From: Limanda limanda
Lineage: Eukaryota > Chordata > Actinopteri > Pleuronectiformes > Pleuronectidae
Length of the DNA: 64,000 bases
Reading direction: 5' to 3'
NCBI RefSeq assembly: GCF_963576545.1
Contig: NC_083646.1
Span: 15,045,238 to 15,109,237 of the forward strand
Shown: positions 33,501 to 63,694 of the stretch, piece after piece
Layout: every line of letters starts with the position of its first letter
Position numbering within the stretch: the stretch's first letter is position 1
Program-made: the position numbers and the translations under genes
Notes under the pieces: generated by a model
What the model was told of the DNA's origin: nothing
Databases searched by the model: none
What the model saw: the letters and a program-made list of their open reading frames with translations, nothing else

Positions 33501-36500
33501 TTACTTCCTGTCCTCTTATATGGGACAAAGGCTAATTAAGGTGAACACAACAAACACACACACAAGTAACAAACAATCGCACACAGACTGGCCCCTCACG
33601 TCCCTACTCATGCTGTCATGTAGTGAATATGTCGGAACTTACGAGGAACAAGGCAGGAGACACCGTCCGAGACCTCTGCTTTGTTGCCTTGAAACCGATC
33701 CCTTCAGATGCACTGTGTAGCCACTCAGGACCTCTCAGCACACACAATAGCTCTTTGGTAGACAAAAAGAAGAGAAAGAAAGAGTAACTCTAGAAAAGTC
33801 CTGTGCTTACCTCTCTGTCCTAAAGTAGCTACCTGCCTGTGGAGATAATAGACGAAACAGGGACGGAAGAATGGAAGAAAAAGTCATGGTTGGGAGGGAA
33901 GGAAATACTCAAGAACCAGAGTACCTACTTAACGCAGGAAAAGGCAGGTAAAGAGGGCTGTAATTAGGCAAGAGAAAGAACAAGAGAGGAAAAAGGGCCT
34001 ATAGGGGATGAATTGTCAACCTAAGAGAGCCACTCAAGCATGAGAGAAAGTTGGGTTGAGGCAAAGTTTCAGGCTGTGATCCTTTTTCCAAAATTGTGCA
34101 CATGGTAAAGGGATTAGTTGGAAGTTTGATTCTTTATATAGGAGTGTGATCCTGGAAATCTGGTCTGATGATAAGAAATATAGGCTTCTGTATATACTGC
34201 ACAATACTCTGGTTAATGTGTTGGCTGTCCTGACCTAATAGAGAAGATACAAAAACACAACATTTGCTTAAGGACAGCCCTTTGCTGCATGTTGCATTTC
34301 AATAAATGAATCGATCAAATTTGATTTGTATTGGCCATATTCACATATCACCGTTTGCCTCATAGTGTATCAATGTTTTTGGTATTTGTACAAAAGAAAA
34401 TGTCAAACAGAGAAGAAGGGAGCAATCGAGTTGAAATTATAATCAGCGAGTCGGTGACCGTGGTGACAGCTGATCATGGATTATAAATCATGATCACGAC
34501 CAGAAACCAGTGTACTGAAGCTAATACAGGAGAAATATGATCTCTTTTCACATGCTGCTCTGTTTAAAGTCTTACTTCTGGAGCCTGATAGTTAGGAATT
34601 ACAACAATCAAGTCTGGATGTAACAAAAGCGTGGACTAATTTGTCTGCACCTTTTGAAGACATGCCTGATTTTTTTTTTTTTAGATATTTCGAAGACGAA
34701 CAAAGGCAGTGTTTGAAATTTGTTCTGGATAAAGGACATATCCGGATCAAAGATATCTCCCAGATTCACGATTGTTTAGTTGGAGGCAATACCATCTAGA
34801 GTAGTTTTATCTGAGTTTAATGGCTTAATGTGTGTGTGTCTTCAGTCTGCACGAGTTTGAATGTTAGCACTCTTGATAGAATTGAAATGCAAGCAAACAC
34901 ATTTCCGCAGCAGACGGGCCTAATTATTGCTATTGCAGAGATATTCTCTCAAACACATGAACATACGGCAACACGGTGGGTTTGAGTGGAAAGAAACGCT
35001 GAGACACACACTAACATACACATCTTCCCTGTGGAGCGTGTTCGCTTCATGACATGTTTTCCAACTCAGCGGCATCTTCCTCAGGCCTCTAATAAAACAG
35101 GGATCAAAGACAACCAAGCAGACCTGTCATCTCACATACACAGACACACACACACTCACATGCAAACACGCGTACATTTCAGTGTATGTGCATGAACCTA
35201 CGCTCATGGGAATCATTGTCTATTCTCATTAGGCATAGTTGCATGTGCAGACTTGCCATAATACCATGTTTTGTTTTGTTTTTGTCTCTTGTCCACACAC
35301 TCGTGTTTAAGTGCTGACATCCTGTAAACCATAGTATTATCAGGTATTTTACACTTAATGTCTCCATTCTGCTCTGAAAGTCTGACGAACAAACTGAGCT
35401 TTTGTTCTTTAGGCTTATTGGACTTTTCATCACTTTCAGAAAAAATCTATTTTTCTTGTTCAGGTAAAAGGCAAAGTTTCAGTTTATCAAAACAGTTCTT
35501 GTTTCCAGACACATACTTCACTGTTAATCCTACATTTAATTAGTTTGTCTGCTGACATGTACTGAAACGCTGAGGGACTTTTTCAGCACTTCTTCCAGGA
35601 TCAGCAGAAATACTTCTGTTCACCCCTATACGTGAAACACTATATCTAGCTAATGACTAATCTTCCGTCAGATTTATGGAGCCTGTAATGTTAACACATC
35701 AGGACGCTGCTATACTCTGTGTGACAGAACAGTGCGCTATCGCCTGTTAGCCTTTTCTCAGACGGTTTTTCTTTGCATCTGAAGAGCAGGCAGCTGGGAG
35801 TCATCTCTTCTCGATGTGTCCCCCCTGAACCCCTCTCTCCCCGAGTAAGCCCTGACTACAGTAATAAGTGGACCGTGAAACCCAAGCAGTCTGCGTGAAT
35901 CTGAGGCTCAGGCTTTTAATAAAGGCCAGCTAAAGGAGATGAGCAGGGTTCATTTGCTCTCCAAAAACATTGTGTGTTTTTCCAGCGCTTCGTTGTCATA
36001 ATTACAGCCCCTCATGGAAAACAGTGAGAACCCTCTGATTTCTCGCCTCCGCTGTGTCTGTGTGAGAAGTATCTGATTTCATTCTCTTTCGGAAAAATAT
36101 CAATCATATCTCTTTTTTTCTATACTCCCGTTTCTCTAAATAATTATTCATGCAATATATTTAAAATAGCACAAGAAGCTGTGACCTCTCACCGTTGCAC
36201 TCATTGCTGTTTGTTTGCAAAGTTGCCTATCGGGAACTGACGTTTCATTTACACACTGTAAGTTTGAAAATATTGAATAACAATGAAAATATTAGCATGA
36301 ACAAGTTCTCATGAAATCTCTGGAGGGTGTCTGATTTCCGACTTGTTGTTCTATGTGTCGTCAAAAAAGATTTTATCCCTGTTTTAAATAACCACACACA
36401 GCCGGGCGAAACGCCTGCGGTCTTATCCTCCTACTGCCAAGAGCTTGTTCTCTTATGTGTATTTGTTGTTTCAACACAGTGGAACTTATAGTGAATCCTG

Positions 36501-39500
36501 CAATTGGGGACGACAGCACACATTCTCCCAGGGTCTCGTGTGCGTGCTGTTCATTGTTTTATGTGCTGTTTAGTGATCTGACAAGCGCTTTGTTTGGAGC
36601 TTGCTGAGGCCTTTTGGCTTGGAGATTATCAAGGTTTCTATGCCAGCCAAAAAAGGCATCACACTCTTGATTAACACACCCACTCCCTCTTTTTTATGTT
36701 CCCCCTGCCAACGTTGTTCTCTCTGAATTTCATCAACAAACAAACACTGTAAGCCTTGTCATAAATCATGGGCTGTATTTGTAAGACTCGATTTCCTGAT
36801 TGTGCGTTTGGAGTGAAAACAAACCGTCTAAGTTTATCAGCAGATCAGTTAATACGCTGATGGGCTCTGGTGATTGCACTGGCCCCTTAGATTACACACA
36901 GGCACACACACACGCACAGTGCTACGACGTGGATCTGTATGTTGGCTGCATGTCTTGGCGACAGTTTGTTGTACATTAGTCCCGCTAAACCCTTAACAAG
37001 TGCAATCCCAATCTTTTAGTCGTGAGTAGGTCTTAATGATTGTCTGATTCCTCGCTCAGTGGTTCTAATGTTTCAACACTGATGAAGCCACATTCCCCCA
37101 TAATATGATCTAGTCCCACCACTCGTCTCTTCTCTATCCCTCTGTCAATTGGGTCACAAATCTCTACATGGTCAATTTTAGGTCAGACCTCTTCATGCCA
37201 TCAAGAATTATCTCTCACCTTTTAATCTTCTCTCTCCACGTTCTTTGTCTCTGTCTTATTTCGTCCTATCTCTGTTTCCTCCCCCCTGTACAGGAGATTT
37301 CCCTGGTTGGCCCGGAGTCTCCATCAGAACAGGCCAGGAGGGTCTTCCAGTCATTTGATCCTGAAGGTAATGAACGTGTTTATCATTTATTTATTGTGCA
37401 CGTGGTCATTATCTTGTTGAGTCATGTCTCCTGCTCCTCACCCCCTGCACACTTGTTTTTATGGATCATACTTTATTTGCTCATTAGCACTCCAGGTTAA
37501 TGAAAATCCTGGCACACAGATGTACTTTATTAATCCAAACTTTGAATTTAACTCAAAACAAACAAGTTGAGAAAACAACATCTGCCAGTTGGCCTCTTCC
37601 TGGATGAGCAGAGGCATCTATAACATCCATTGTTCCCTTCGCCCCGTCTTTCTTGTTTCCCGTCTCTGTTATTTTTCTTCTGCAAACATAAAGAGTCTTC
37701 CCGGTCTCCTCTCCACTGTTGTAGTTTGGGTTGGTGAGATCGGCTCCTAACAGCTGAATCAACCATCCTGCTGCTGCTTCCCTCTCTTCCTCATTTTCCT
37801 AAACCTCCTTTCTTGTCACTTCCAGGTGACTGGGGTAAAAGGGGAAAGACACGGGGCACAGAATAATGACAATAGGGAGTTTAAGAGAAGAAAATAAAGT
37901 CGGTTGTCGGAAGCATGTTTCACTCATATAGCCTCAAGATTGCAGTGCGGGGTGTTCATGCCTTAATGAGAGAGCAGTGAAATTAAACATTTTGCCTCAA
38001 CATCTGTTGTGTATTGTTTCTCCTCTGCCGTGGAGAAGAAAGAGAAGGCAGAGATGTGGAGAGTCACTCTCAAGACATGAGCACGTTAACAACACACACT
38101 TAGAGATATTCATTTTTCAAGAGCATCAAGCCAAGGACCTGACTAAATCAGCAGTTGTAACTCAAACATTCATATTTATGTGTTGTTACTGAGGAATGAA
38201 TTGCGCTGTACTCTCGACGCCATAAACGGTATCATTCACTATCGGACTCGTAGATACAACTTGCTGATTTGTAGAGCTCCTTATTTTAAGTGGTGCGTTG
38301 TTATGTTGCCTGCTCTCTGCACTTCAACAGAAAATATTTAAACATCAACTGTCTGTCACCTTTTTTCCCATCTCCATCTTTCTCTTCGTGTTCCACAGGA
38401 TGTGCAAAGACACGCAAACGAATGCCTAGGCTATAGTAGATGTACTGTACAGGACACACATGCGCTCACACTATGTAGTCTGTGCACATATGCCATAGCC
38501 AGCAGCGCAGTTGAGTGCTGTGCAAAGGGCCCATAAATCTGCCTGTGTCACATGGAGAGTCAGCACAGCCCCCTGTGTTGTGGGGAAAGGGCGCCAGACG
38601 CCTTCACACACACAACAGTGACTCACTAGTCCTACACTCAGAAACCCACTATCTCCGCATGGTCTGTAAAATTGTCGTGTTTGTCAGTGTCCCTGTGTGT
38701 GTCTGTGTGTTTGTGTGTGTTTGGGCCCTCTCTGCTGGCTGTCACACTCTCAGTTGTCACATAGAGAGTAACATCTGGCTCTGAAAAGGCATGACTGAGT
38801 TGAGAGCGCTTGTCATTTAATCTTCCTCAAAACACACTTGAGGCTTATGTATGTATCTAAACAACAGCCCACACATGCTCACATGTTGTAAATGCCCGGA
38901 CACACACACACACACACACAATCTTTCGGGCAAGAACACATGTTAATGTTTAAAGCTTCTCCGCTCAGGTAAAGCGATCATCACGGCCATGGAATGTAGG
39001 TCAGCGAGAAAGGACGAAGTTTGTGTGTATGTGTGTGTGTCTGCATGCGTGTGTGTGTGTTGGATTTTCTTTTGTTTTTTTTCTATTGTGTTAGTTGAGC
39101 TAATTCCCGAGAGCCCATGATGTTAATGGTGCTTGTCACATATGTGTGTAGGTAAAGGCTTCCCCTGGTTTTCATTGGGAGCCTGTATTTTATGTTTTGT
39201 CCAAGGTCAGCCAGTGCATCAGTTTTTCTTTATGTCTCCCTCTCTCTCTCTTTCTCCCCCTCTCTGACTCTCTTTCTCTCGCCCTCTCTGCAGATAATGG
39301 CTTCATCCCTGATTCTCTGCTGGAGGATGTGATGAAAGCCCTTGACCTTGTCTCGGAACCCGAGTAGTAAGTGTTTGCATGCTCAAGGCTTTATGTTTGT
39401 GTGTATATCAGTGTGTGTGTGTGTGTGTGCATGTGTGTGTGTGCGCGTGTGTGGGTGGGTGGCACCTGTAGTGCTTCTAAAGTTCTACCTCCTAAGTCCA

Positions 39501-42500
39501 ACCAGGCCGGGTCAGCCGCCCTGTGCTCATGTTTCACTAGCAGCTCACTATAAAGAAAGACCAGAGCGAGCTCACTATAAAAGCCCGGGAAGAATGGAAG
39601 AACGAAGGAACGAAAGTCAGAAACTGAGGCTTAGATCATTAACGGCAGGAAGAAAGACTGTGAGAGGGAGGAAACGCTTTAAAGTGCCGCTTCAAACAGA
39701 AGCACGTTCTCATCTGTGGAACAGTAAGACCCAATGCTGCAGCCAAGTCACCGGACCACTGATCTGCTCTGCAGACCCCCAGATGGCTGATGCATCACAA
39801 TGCAACACAGCAAACTGGGGGGGGGGACTCCCAGTCTCATTCTTTTACCACAGAACCAGAGACTTACTGCAAGGATTCCTCCGTGTGAAAAAATGTGCAT
39901 CTTTAGTGTTTGGGAGGATGATTGATTTGAGTATGTAGAAGTATTAAATCCAAGTCTTTCATCACTTATGGAAGATGAGTTCAAACTGTTTTCAAGTTGT
40001 CTGTGATGGACTAAACATACACGCCTGAAACTGTTTCCACAAATCGTGTGACCTATGACAGTCAGCTGCTACGGTTTGTGGTTAACCGACTATGTGGACA
40101 ATGGCTCCTCTTAGCAACTCAGTATATGGCTCCGAGGAATAATAGTCTTTTGATCATTTGATTTGTAGTGTTTCTGGCAGCATTATTTATTATAAAGATC
40201 TGGACAACGGCAACTTTTACTTTTTATGATACAATGTTTGGATCCACCAAAAACTAAAACATTTCCTTTAGATTTATATAATTGAAGTCAATATTGAATT
40301 ATCGTTGTCTCCTTATTCGGGATTTAAATTGCAATCTGTGATAAATAATAGCATGTCCTTAGTGTCCTTAGTGTTGTAAGAAAATCACTGGGGCTCTCAT
40401 TTACTGTTTCTCGAGGAAATACCGGATATCCAATCATTTTCAAAAAATATTCACAGAATTAAATGCCTCACATTAACACTGAAATGAAAGAAAACTATTC
40501 ACTAACTGTTATTTCCTCAATGCAGAGCCAGCTTGATCTGTTTGTAATTCTTAAAGAATCCACACAGCTTCAAATGATATACACAAGTCCACACAAACAT
40601 CATATGACTGCATTGTAGCCCTAACACAAGGATGGATTGGACACAAGGAATTAATGTGGCCCGCTCAATGTAGGCACTTGTATGCACCATCCGCTCATGA
40701 CTGCTCCTTTTTTAAATAATGACATCATTCGCATCATGCAGTGGATCGAGAACAAACCCACTGCTAACTGTTAACTCTTCAGATCCCCATGAACACAAAT
40801 CTTCTTGTTTACCATGTTTGAGATCTGTCCAAAGCTTCTGCCAAGGAGGTTATGTTTTCACCCCTGTTCGTTAGTGTGAGTTTAAATTTTCACCAATTTC
40901 CAGGACATTATTCTTAGATCTTGTTGAAAAAAACCTGGTATATTAAGTGGACTGATATCAATAGGTGAGTGCAATAAAAATGTGGATCTAGTGGATTAAA
41001 ATGTGGTTTCATAAGGAAACTCTTGGGCCTTGGTAGAGGTTCGAGCTCTACTGAGTGTCATTCTAGTTGAACGCTGTGGGGATTTTCTCTTTTTCTCCCC
41101 TAGAAAGCAGAAGGTTGTTTTAAATTTCAGTGTTTGTGGTTCAATGACACTTTCAGCAGGGTCGCTATCAACTCTGCCGCCCTGCTGCTTGTACAACTTG
41201 TACAAATCGATAGATGAGTACATAATCAGTGCTTTCCCCCTGTGTCTGGGCACAACCCCTGCTTCTCTCCTCACTGCCTTAAAAGGGCAATTGGGCCAGA
41301 TTTTATTTTTTTCATCCCGGTGGAATAATAATAACACTGATCCAACAAGTAGGAATGTCTGGAAAGAGGTATATTTAGTTGCACCATGGTTTTCGTGAAA
41401 ATTTGCACCAGTTACCAAAACAGGCATCATTAGTTCGCACTGAGCGATCGCACTTTGTCTTTTTATACACAAAACATCACAGGCTGCTGTTTTGTTTCCT
41501 CTGTTGAATTTATCATGCATGTTCCTCCGGTCAGTTCTCTCTCTGGGTTTCTGCATCTGTTTTCTTCTAATCTAGTGATATTTACTTCCTTCCTTATTCA
41601 TCACTGTTTCTGTGTCTCAGTGTCAGTCTGGTGAAGAATAAGCTGGATCCCGAGAGTTTGGGCATAATTCTTCTGGGCCCGTTCCTGTTGGAGTTCTTCC
41701 CCCATCAGGTATGTAAAAGTGTGTTCGTTCAGAGTTGGACTTCCACTACGAAATGACAAACAACTTCTCATCCAGCCATACAAACCAATACCAGAGTTAA
41801 AACATGTTGTAGTAGAGCCATGAGCACACACACACACACACACACATACAGTAGATGAAACCAATGTCTATTTCTCAAGCATTTGTGGAGTTTTTTGCCT
41901 CAGCAAATCAAAGGTTTGTTTGCCAGAAACATTCCTGTGGCGTCTCATGTGAAATCTATGCATGCGTTCGACATCATATGACATAACTTGTCGAGACGTT
42001 TGGAGAGAGCAGTGAAAAGCCTTTATGAGGTAGAGCGAGCGAGCAAGACAGAGGGGGAGAGAGATAGAGGGAAACTGTGTTAAAGTGATCAGGGCTTTAG
42101 GGACTCACCAGAGGAACGGCCCCGAGCCGCAAAGAAATTATACTACCATTAGCCAACTGGACACACACACTCAGACACACGTGGGATTGGGGTGAGGGTT
42201 AGGGTTTCATATAGAGGGATATAAACACGAGAAGCTGGACACGCTCGCAGACAACACACCCTATTAGCATTCTGCACCTTCAAGCCAAAGTCATGGGAGG
42301 TGTTTTGGCTCAGTGTCACTGTTTGGACCTTTTTCTATTGTTGGCTGCTTTGTTGTAATTGGAGCTTTGCTTCAATGCACCAATATACACACACACAAGT
42401 CCAACTCACAGGATATAACGTAATGTAAAGCCTTGCAGGCCGAGACATAAACATGTTCTGTCTGTGGGTTTCTACCCCCGTCGCTATGTGTTTGACCGAA

Positions 42501-43541
42501 GACTCTTTGACAGCACTGCATGTTTTTCACCGTGCTCTATGTCTGTGTTTCAGGATTCAGGAATCCCAGACTCATTTCCCGTCTACCACTACAATGGACT
42601 CAAACAGTCCAACCACAACGAGAGGGTAAGAAACTCCAGGTTTATTAATTCCTTCTCGTATTCTCTTACGCACTTAGACTTTCTCTTCTTATTTTCCTGT
42701 CATCATTCATACACACACACAGTTGGAGGCAGTCTGCCACTCCAGAATAAACAGTAGCGTTTGCGAGCTTAATAGCCTGTCCATCCCTCCAGAAACCTTG
42801 GCTTAACCTCCTGTTTCTTTTGAGTCATTTCAATACGGAGGCCACTGTCAGCAGCCGAGTGATGATGAATGGTCAAACACAGGCCTATTACGGAGGCTTA
42901 GTTTGATGGATGATTGTCAGTGGGTGTAGCTGGTGTGGCGGTGCACAAACCTGGGACTCAGGAATATCACTTTCTTCATCTGTCAATTTGGTCTAGTCTG
43001 TAAAAATTGCTTTTTTCCCATGCTGCTACCTGAAAACGTAGGAATGGCACCACATGTGTGCCTACACAAAAGAACACGCCTACACACACATGCAGCAAGG
43101 CGCCTATAAGCTTGTGATGGCATTTCCATTCCCATAGCTCTAGATGGGAATAACAGACCTACTGACAGCAGTCTCCTGCAGCGTGTGTGTGTGTGTTTGT
43201 GCGGTTGCGAGGTTGTGAGCATCTGTTGTGTACTTGCATCCATCCCTCTCCATTTCACCTTTGACCCTTTCAGAGGAAGTGTCTGAAGAGATTGATGGAG
43301 TTTAGGCCTGTCGAAGTTGACAAAGGAGTTTGAATATGTGTGTTTGGTTAACTCTGTGTTCACTGTGTGTTTACATGTGTGTGTTTTTTAGGTGGAGTAT
43401 GTGGAAGGGACAACCTTGGTGCTGGGTTTTGAGGACCCCATGGTTCGGACGGACGACACTCCAGTCAAGCGCTGCCTACAGACCAAGTGGCCCTACATCG
43501 AGCTGCTGTGGTCCACCGACCGCTCCCCGTCACTGAACTAG
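24506..43541 (+). CDS. MINDY3: MINDY3 (FAM188A) ubiquitin carboxyl-terminal hydrolase, 15 coding exons (whole CDS span)
   Basis: The 454-residue product (human 445) is collinear with MINDY3, a MINDY-family cysteine protease that cleaves Lys48-linked ubiquitin chains. The N-terminus MSELNKEVVDLVWG matches the family start. The nucleophile is C51 in EGGPCAVIAPVQ, and the likely catalytic His is H296 in GSETHLSVFF. Conserved blocks include GHAVSNVWDGDRECSGMK, a degenerate EF-hand-like loop (D325-x-E-x-N-G-x-I332), and the C-terminus LQTKWPYIELLW...RSPSLN. The least conserved part is a Gln/Ser/Thr-rich linker at about 115-145. All junctions are in frame; intron 10 of the coding set uses GC-AG. 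MINDY3 beside ITGA8 is the human 10p13 order. The fold and activity are from the family; the residues are read here. Confidence 0.96.
24600..26372 (+). other. MINDY3 coding introns 1 and 2 region (split by exon 25171-25250)
   Basis: AT-rich intron sequence of 571 and 1122 bp. No transposon ends or family ORF were recognised. Confidence 0.5.
25171..25250 (+). CDS. MINDY3: MINDY3 coding exon 2 (catalytic Cys)
   Basis: Encodes GFVFSENEHTALEQFEGGPC and AVIAPVQ. C51 is the predicted nucleophile. Acceptor TCATCACAG, donor GTATGA. Confidence 0.96.
26373..26433 (+). CDS. MINDY3: MINDY3 coding exon 3
   Basis: Encodes AFLLKNIICNRECSNWRQMS plus one base. Acceptor TTCTTCACAG, donor GTAAAT. Confidence 0.94.
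26547..26747 (+). CDS. MINDY3: MINDY3 coding exon 4
   Basis: Encodes EGEQKTALCSTLSEILESAC, then FCLVTWAKG, then a Gln/Ser/Thr-rich low-conservation linker (KTQSQSETQDVPESSQPP). Acceptor GTCTGCTAG, donor GTGAGT. The linker is longer than in human and accounts for most of the length difference. Confidence 0.93.
26934..26985 (+). CDS. MINDY3: MINDY3 coding exon 5
   Basis: Encodes ALAAEDLGFDRFHSAI with split codons at both ends. Acceptor TTGCCTAG, donor GTAAGT. Confidence 0.94.
26986..27720 (+). other. MINDY3 coding intron 5
   Basis: 735 bp with a short (CA)n at about 27344-27362 and an A run at 27297-27309. Nothing else is recognised. Confidence 0.5.
27721..27835 (+). CDS. MINDY3: MINDY3 coding exon 6
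   Basis: Encodes KRTVMSVSELRDEVLSLHQT, then WGGCCGVLLFLYSVILTK. The run of eight G is in the WGG codons and is a likely spot for assembly indels, but the frame is intact. Acceptor TCTCGTGCAG, donor GTAACA. Confidence 0.95.
28116..28189 (+). CDS. MINDY3: MINDY3 coding exon 7
   Basis: Encodes GIENIRNEIQDTLEPLIDPV and HGHG plus two bases. Acceptor CTCTGCAG, donor GTATAT. Confidence 0.95.
28360..28439 (+). CDS. MINDY3: MINDY3 coding exon 8
   Basis: Encodes SQSLVNLLVTGHAVSNVWDG and DRECSGM, a highly conserved catalytic-domain block. Acceptor TTTTTGCAG, donor GTAAGA. Confidence 0.96.
28658..28728 (+). CDS. MINDY3: MINDY3 coding exon 9
   Basis: Encodes KLHGIHKQASVGFLTLMESL and RYCK. Acceptor TCTTGTAG, donor GTACAG. 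Confidence 0.95.
28729..29599 (+). other. MINDY3 coding intron 9
   Basis: 871 bp, AT-rich, with no recognised element. Confidence 0.5.
29600..29680 (+). CDS. MINDY3: MINDY3 coding exon 10 (catalytic His), GC donor
   Basis: 27 codons, VGAFLKSPKFPIWILGSETH then LSVFFTK. H296 is the likely catalytic His. The donor reads AAG|GCAAGT, a typical GC-AG intron start with otherwise perfect consensus. Confidence 0.95.
32597..32835. repeat. Dispersed fish repeat (CTCTGCCAAGG family), copy 1
   Basis: Opens ACTCTGTCAAGGAGATTATG, close to the copy at 40836 (CCAAGGAGGTTATGTTTTCA). It carries the family-like blocks ATGAAACTTTGTCGAGG and GAAAATCAGGC. The family is known to me by pattern in many fish genomes; its class is uncertain. 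Confidence 0.5.
34560..34830. repeat. Probable dispersed fish repeat
   Basis: The blocks AGGAATTACAACAATCAAGT, CGTGGACTAATTTGTCTG, AAAGGACATATCCGGATCAA and GGAGGCAATACCATCTAGAG, in this order, resemble a high-copy fish repeat I know by pattern. Boundaries are approximate. Confidence 0.42.
37294..37366 (+). CDS. MINDY3: MINDY3 coding exon 11
   Basis: Encodes EISLVGPESPSEQARRVFQS and FDPE plus one base, entering an EF-hand-like loop. Acceptor CTGTACAG, donor GTAATG. It follows a 7.6-kb intron. Confidence 0.95.
37367..39293 (+). other. MINDY3 coding intron 11
   Basis: 1.9 kb. It ends in a long (TC)n-rich pyrimidine tract (39233-39290) before exon 12, and has a short (CA)n at about 38899-38920. 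No other element is recognised. Confidence 0.55.
39294..39366 (+). CDS. MINDY3: MINDY3 coding exon 12
   Basis: Encodes DNGFIPDSLLEDVMKALDLV and SEPE with split codons. Acceptor CTCTGCAG after a long TC tract, donor GTAAGT. The EF-hand-like loop has Leu where position 12 is normally acidic, so calcium binding is doubtful. Confidence 0.95.
39367..41620 (+). other. MINDY3 coding intron 12
   Basis: 2.25 kb. It has a (TG)n near the donor (39413-39450) and a dispersed repeat copy at 40836-41070. Overlapping ORFs occur on both strands at 40996-41556, without recognised domains. Confidence 0.55.
40836..41070. repeat. Dispersed fish repeat (CTCTGCCAAGG family), copy 2
   Basis: Opens CTTCTGCCAAGGAGGTTATG and continues TTTTCACCCCTGTTCG, GATCTTGTTGAAAAAAACC and GGATCTAGTGGATTAAAATG, closing near ATTCTAGTT. 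The inner block matches copy 4 at 52142 (GGATCTAGTGAATTTAAATG). Confidence 0.6.
41621..41708 (+). CDS. MINDY3: MINDY3 coding exon 13
   Basis: Encodes VSLVKNKLDPESLGIILLGP and FLLEFFPHQ. Acceptor TGTGTCTCAG, donor GTATGT. Confidence 0.95.
41709..43391 (+). other. MINDY3 coding introns 13 and 14 region (split by exon 42554-42625)
   Basis: 845 and 766 bp. Short (CA)n at 41828-41847 and (TG)n at 43183-43196. A single GGGTTAGGG occurs near 42196. No gene or clear transposon. Confidence 0.5.
42554..42625 (+). CDS. MINDY3: MINDY3 coding exon 14
   Basis: 24 codons, DSGIPDSFPVYHYNGLKQSN and HNER. Acceptor GTGTTTCAG, donor GTAAGA. Confidence 0.95.
43392..43541 (+). CDS. MINDY3: MINDY3 coding exon 15 (C-terminus)
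   Basis: Encodes VEYVEGTTLVLGFEDPMVRT to the end, RSPSLN, with TAG at 43539-43541. The last 40 residues are nearly identical to other vertebrate MINDY3 proteins. Acceptor TTTTTTAG. Confidence 0.97.
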   Translation: MEYVEGTTLVLGFEDPMVRTDDTPVKRCLQTKWPYIELLWSTDRSPSLN

Positions 43542-44256
43542 CACTCACACAGTCTGTGTGTGTGTCTGTGCGCACAACGCCCCCCCCCCCGCATCCCCTC
43601 TTTACCTTGACTCCGACAGGTCGCCAGGTTGCTAAGACACATAGAGTACGCACACAGCCACACGACAACAACACAGACGAATGACAAAACCCACAGATGT
43701 ACACCAACATGAGATGGAGACAAACACTTTGATGGACTACACATCCACGCTTGAGATCCATTCTTTGCATTCTGACTTACATTCCACACAAATTCACAAG
43801 CTCACCTTTACAGAAAACAAAGGCATTTATTTTGACAGCTCTGCTCTGTGTCGACACCTCTGCTACAGTTTAGCAGTAGACAGCGAGACCTTATTTAGGG
43901 AGCAGGCTGGGGATGGTTCAGAGACAAGAGTGTGTCACTAAATCACGTGCTGAACTACAGCCAGTCGACTGAAACACTACTGTTAAAGCAGATATAGAAC
44001 TGTTTGAGGGAAAACCTACCAAAGCCTTCCACATAGGAGAACACATATACACACACACACACACACAGTCACAGCTACTGATAAGCGTTTACAGTTTAAA
44101 GGGACCAACCCAGACGCAGAGATAATGGGGGATTCTTCAGTGTTTTCACCCAGATGGTTAAGTTGCTCTCTGTGAGTGTGTGTGCTTCATGCACCACACT
44201 AGGGTGTTGGCCAAGTGATCATATTTATTATCACACACACAAGGTTCTGTAATAAA
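43542..44256 (+). other. MINDY3: MINDY3 3' untranslated region
   Basis: Runs from the TAG to a poly(A) signal AATAAA at 44251-44256, which is followed by a T-rich stretch. It includes a short (CA)n near 44050-44067. Confidence 0.7.
44251..44256 (+). terminator. MINDY3 poly(A) signal AATAAA
   Basis: Canonical AATAAA about 710 nt after the stop. A T run and a GT-rich stretch (TGTTGTGTGGC) follow within 30 nt, as expected for a downstream element. Confidence 0.7.
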
Positions 44257-63267
<19,011 letters not shown>

Positions 63268-63618
63268 GTATGTTGAGGACATGATTAAATTCATTGAAGG
63301 AATAAAAAGAAGCGATGCAAGAGAGAGACGAGGAAGATGAGGAAATCCTTTGATATGTTCTTGCTTCAGTGTATCGCTCTGCCTTGTGCTTGCACGTGCA
63401 CATGGGTGGGGGGGGGATTGTCTCAGGTAAACACGTTGGCGGACAAATGTATCTCTGTGTTTTGTCTCTGGGCAGAGGAAATCCTGTCAGATGCAAGGGG
63501 CCTGAGAAACCTTCAAGCTTTTCAGCCAATCAGGAAGTGTGGCGAAGAAGAAGTTGTCTGAGTGAACTTGTTTCCTCCTGTGATGGTCAGGGTTAAGGCC
63601 ATGTGTGTTTAAGCGTGT

Positions 63619-63694
<76 letters not shown>

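Larger units (their letters stand above)
29681..37293 (+). other. MINDY3 coding intron 10 (7.6 kb, GC-AG)
   Basis: Opens GCAAGT and ends CTGTACAG. It contains short (CA)n tracts (31365-31386, 31823-31846), a dispersed repeat copy near 32597-32835 and a repeat-like stretch near 34560-34830. No gene is seen inside. Confidence 0.7.

Noticed and set aside
39342..39938. 198-codon ORF overlapping MINDY3 exon 12
   Set aside because: It reads the exon in a different frame and then runs through intron and TG repeat. It is composition-driven with no recognised domain.
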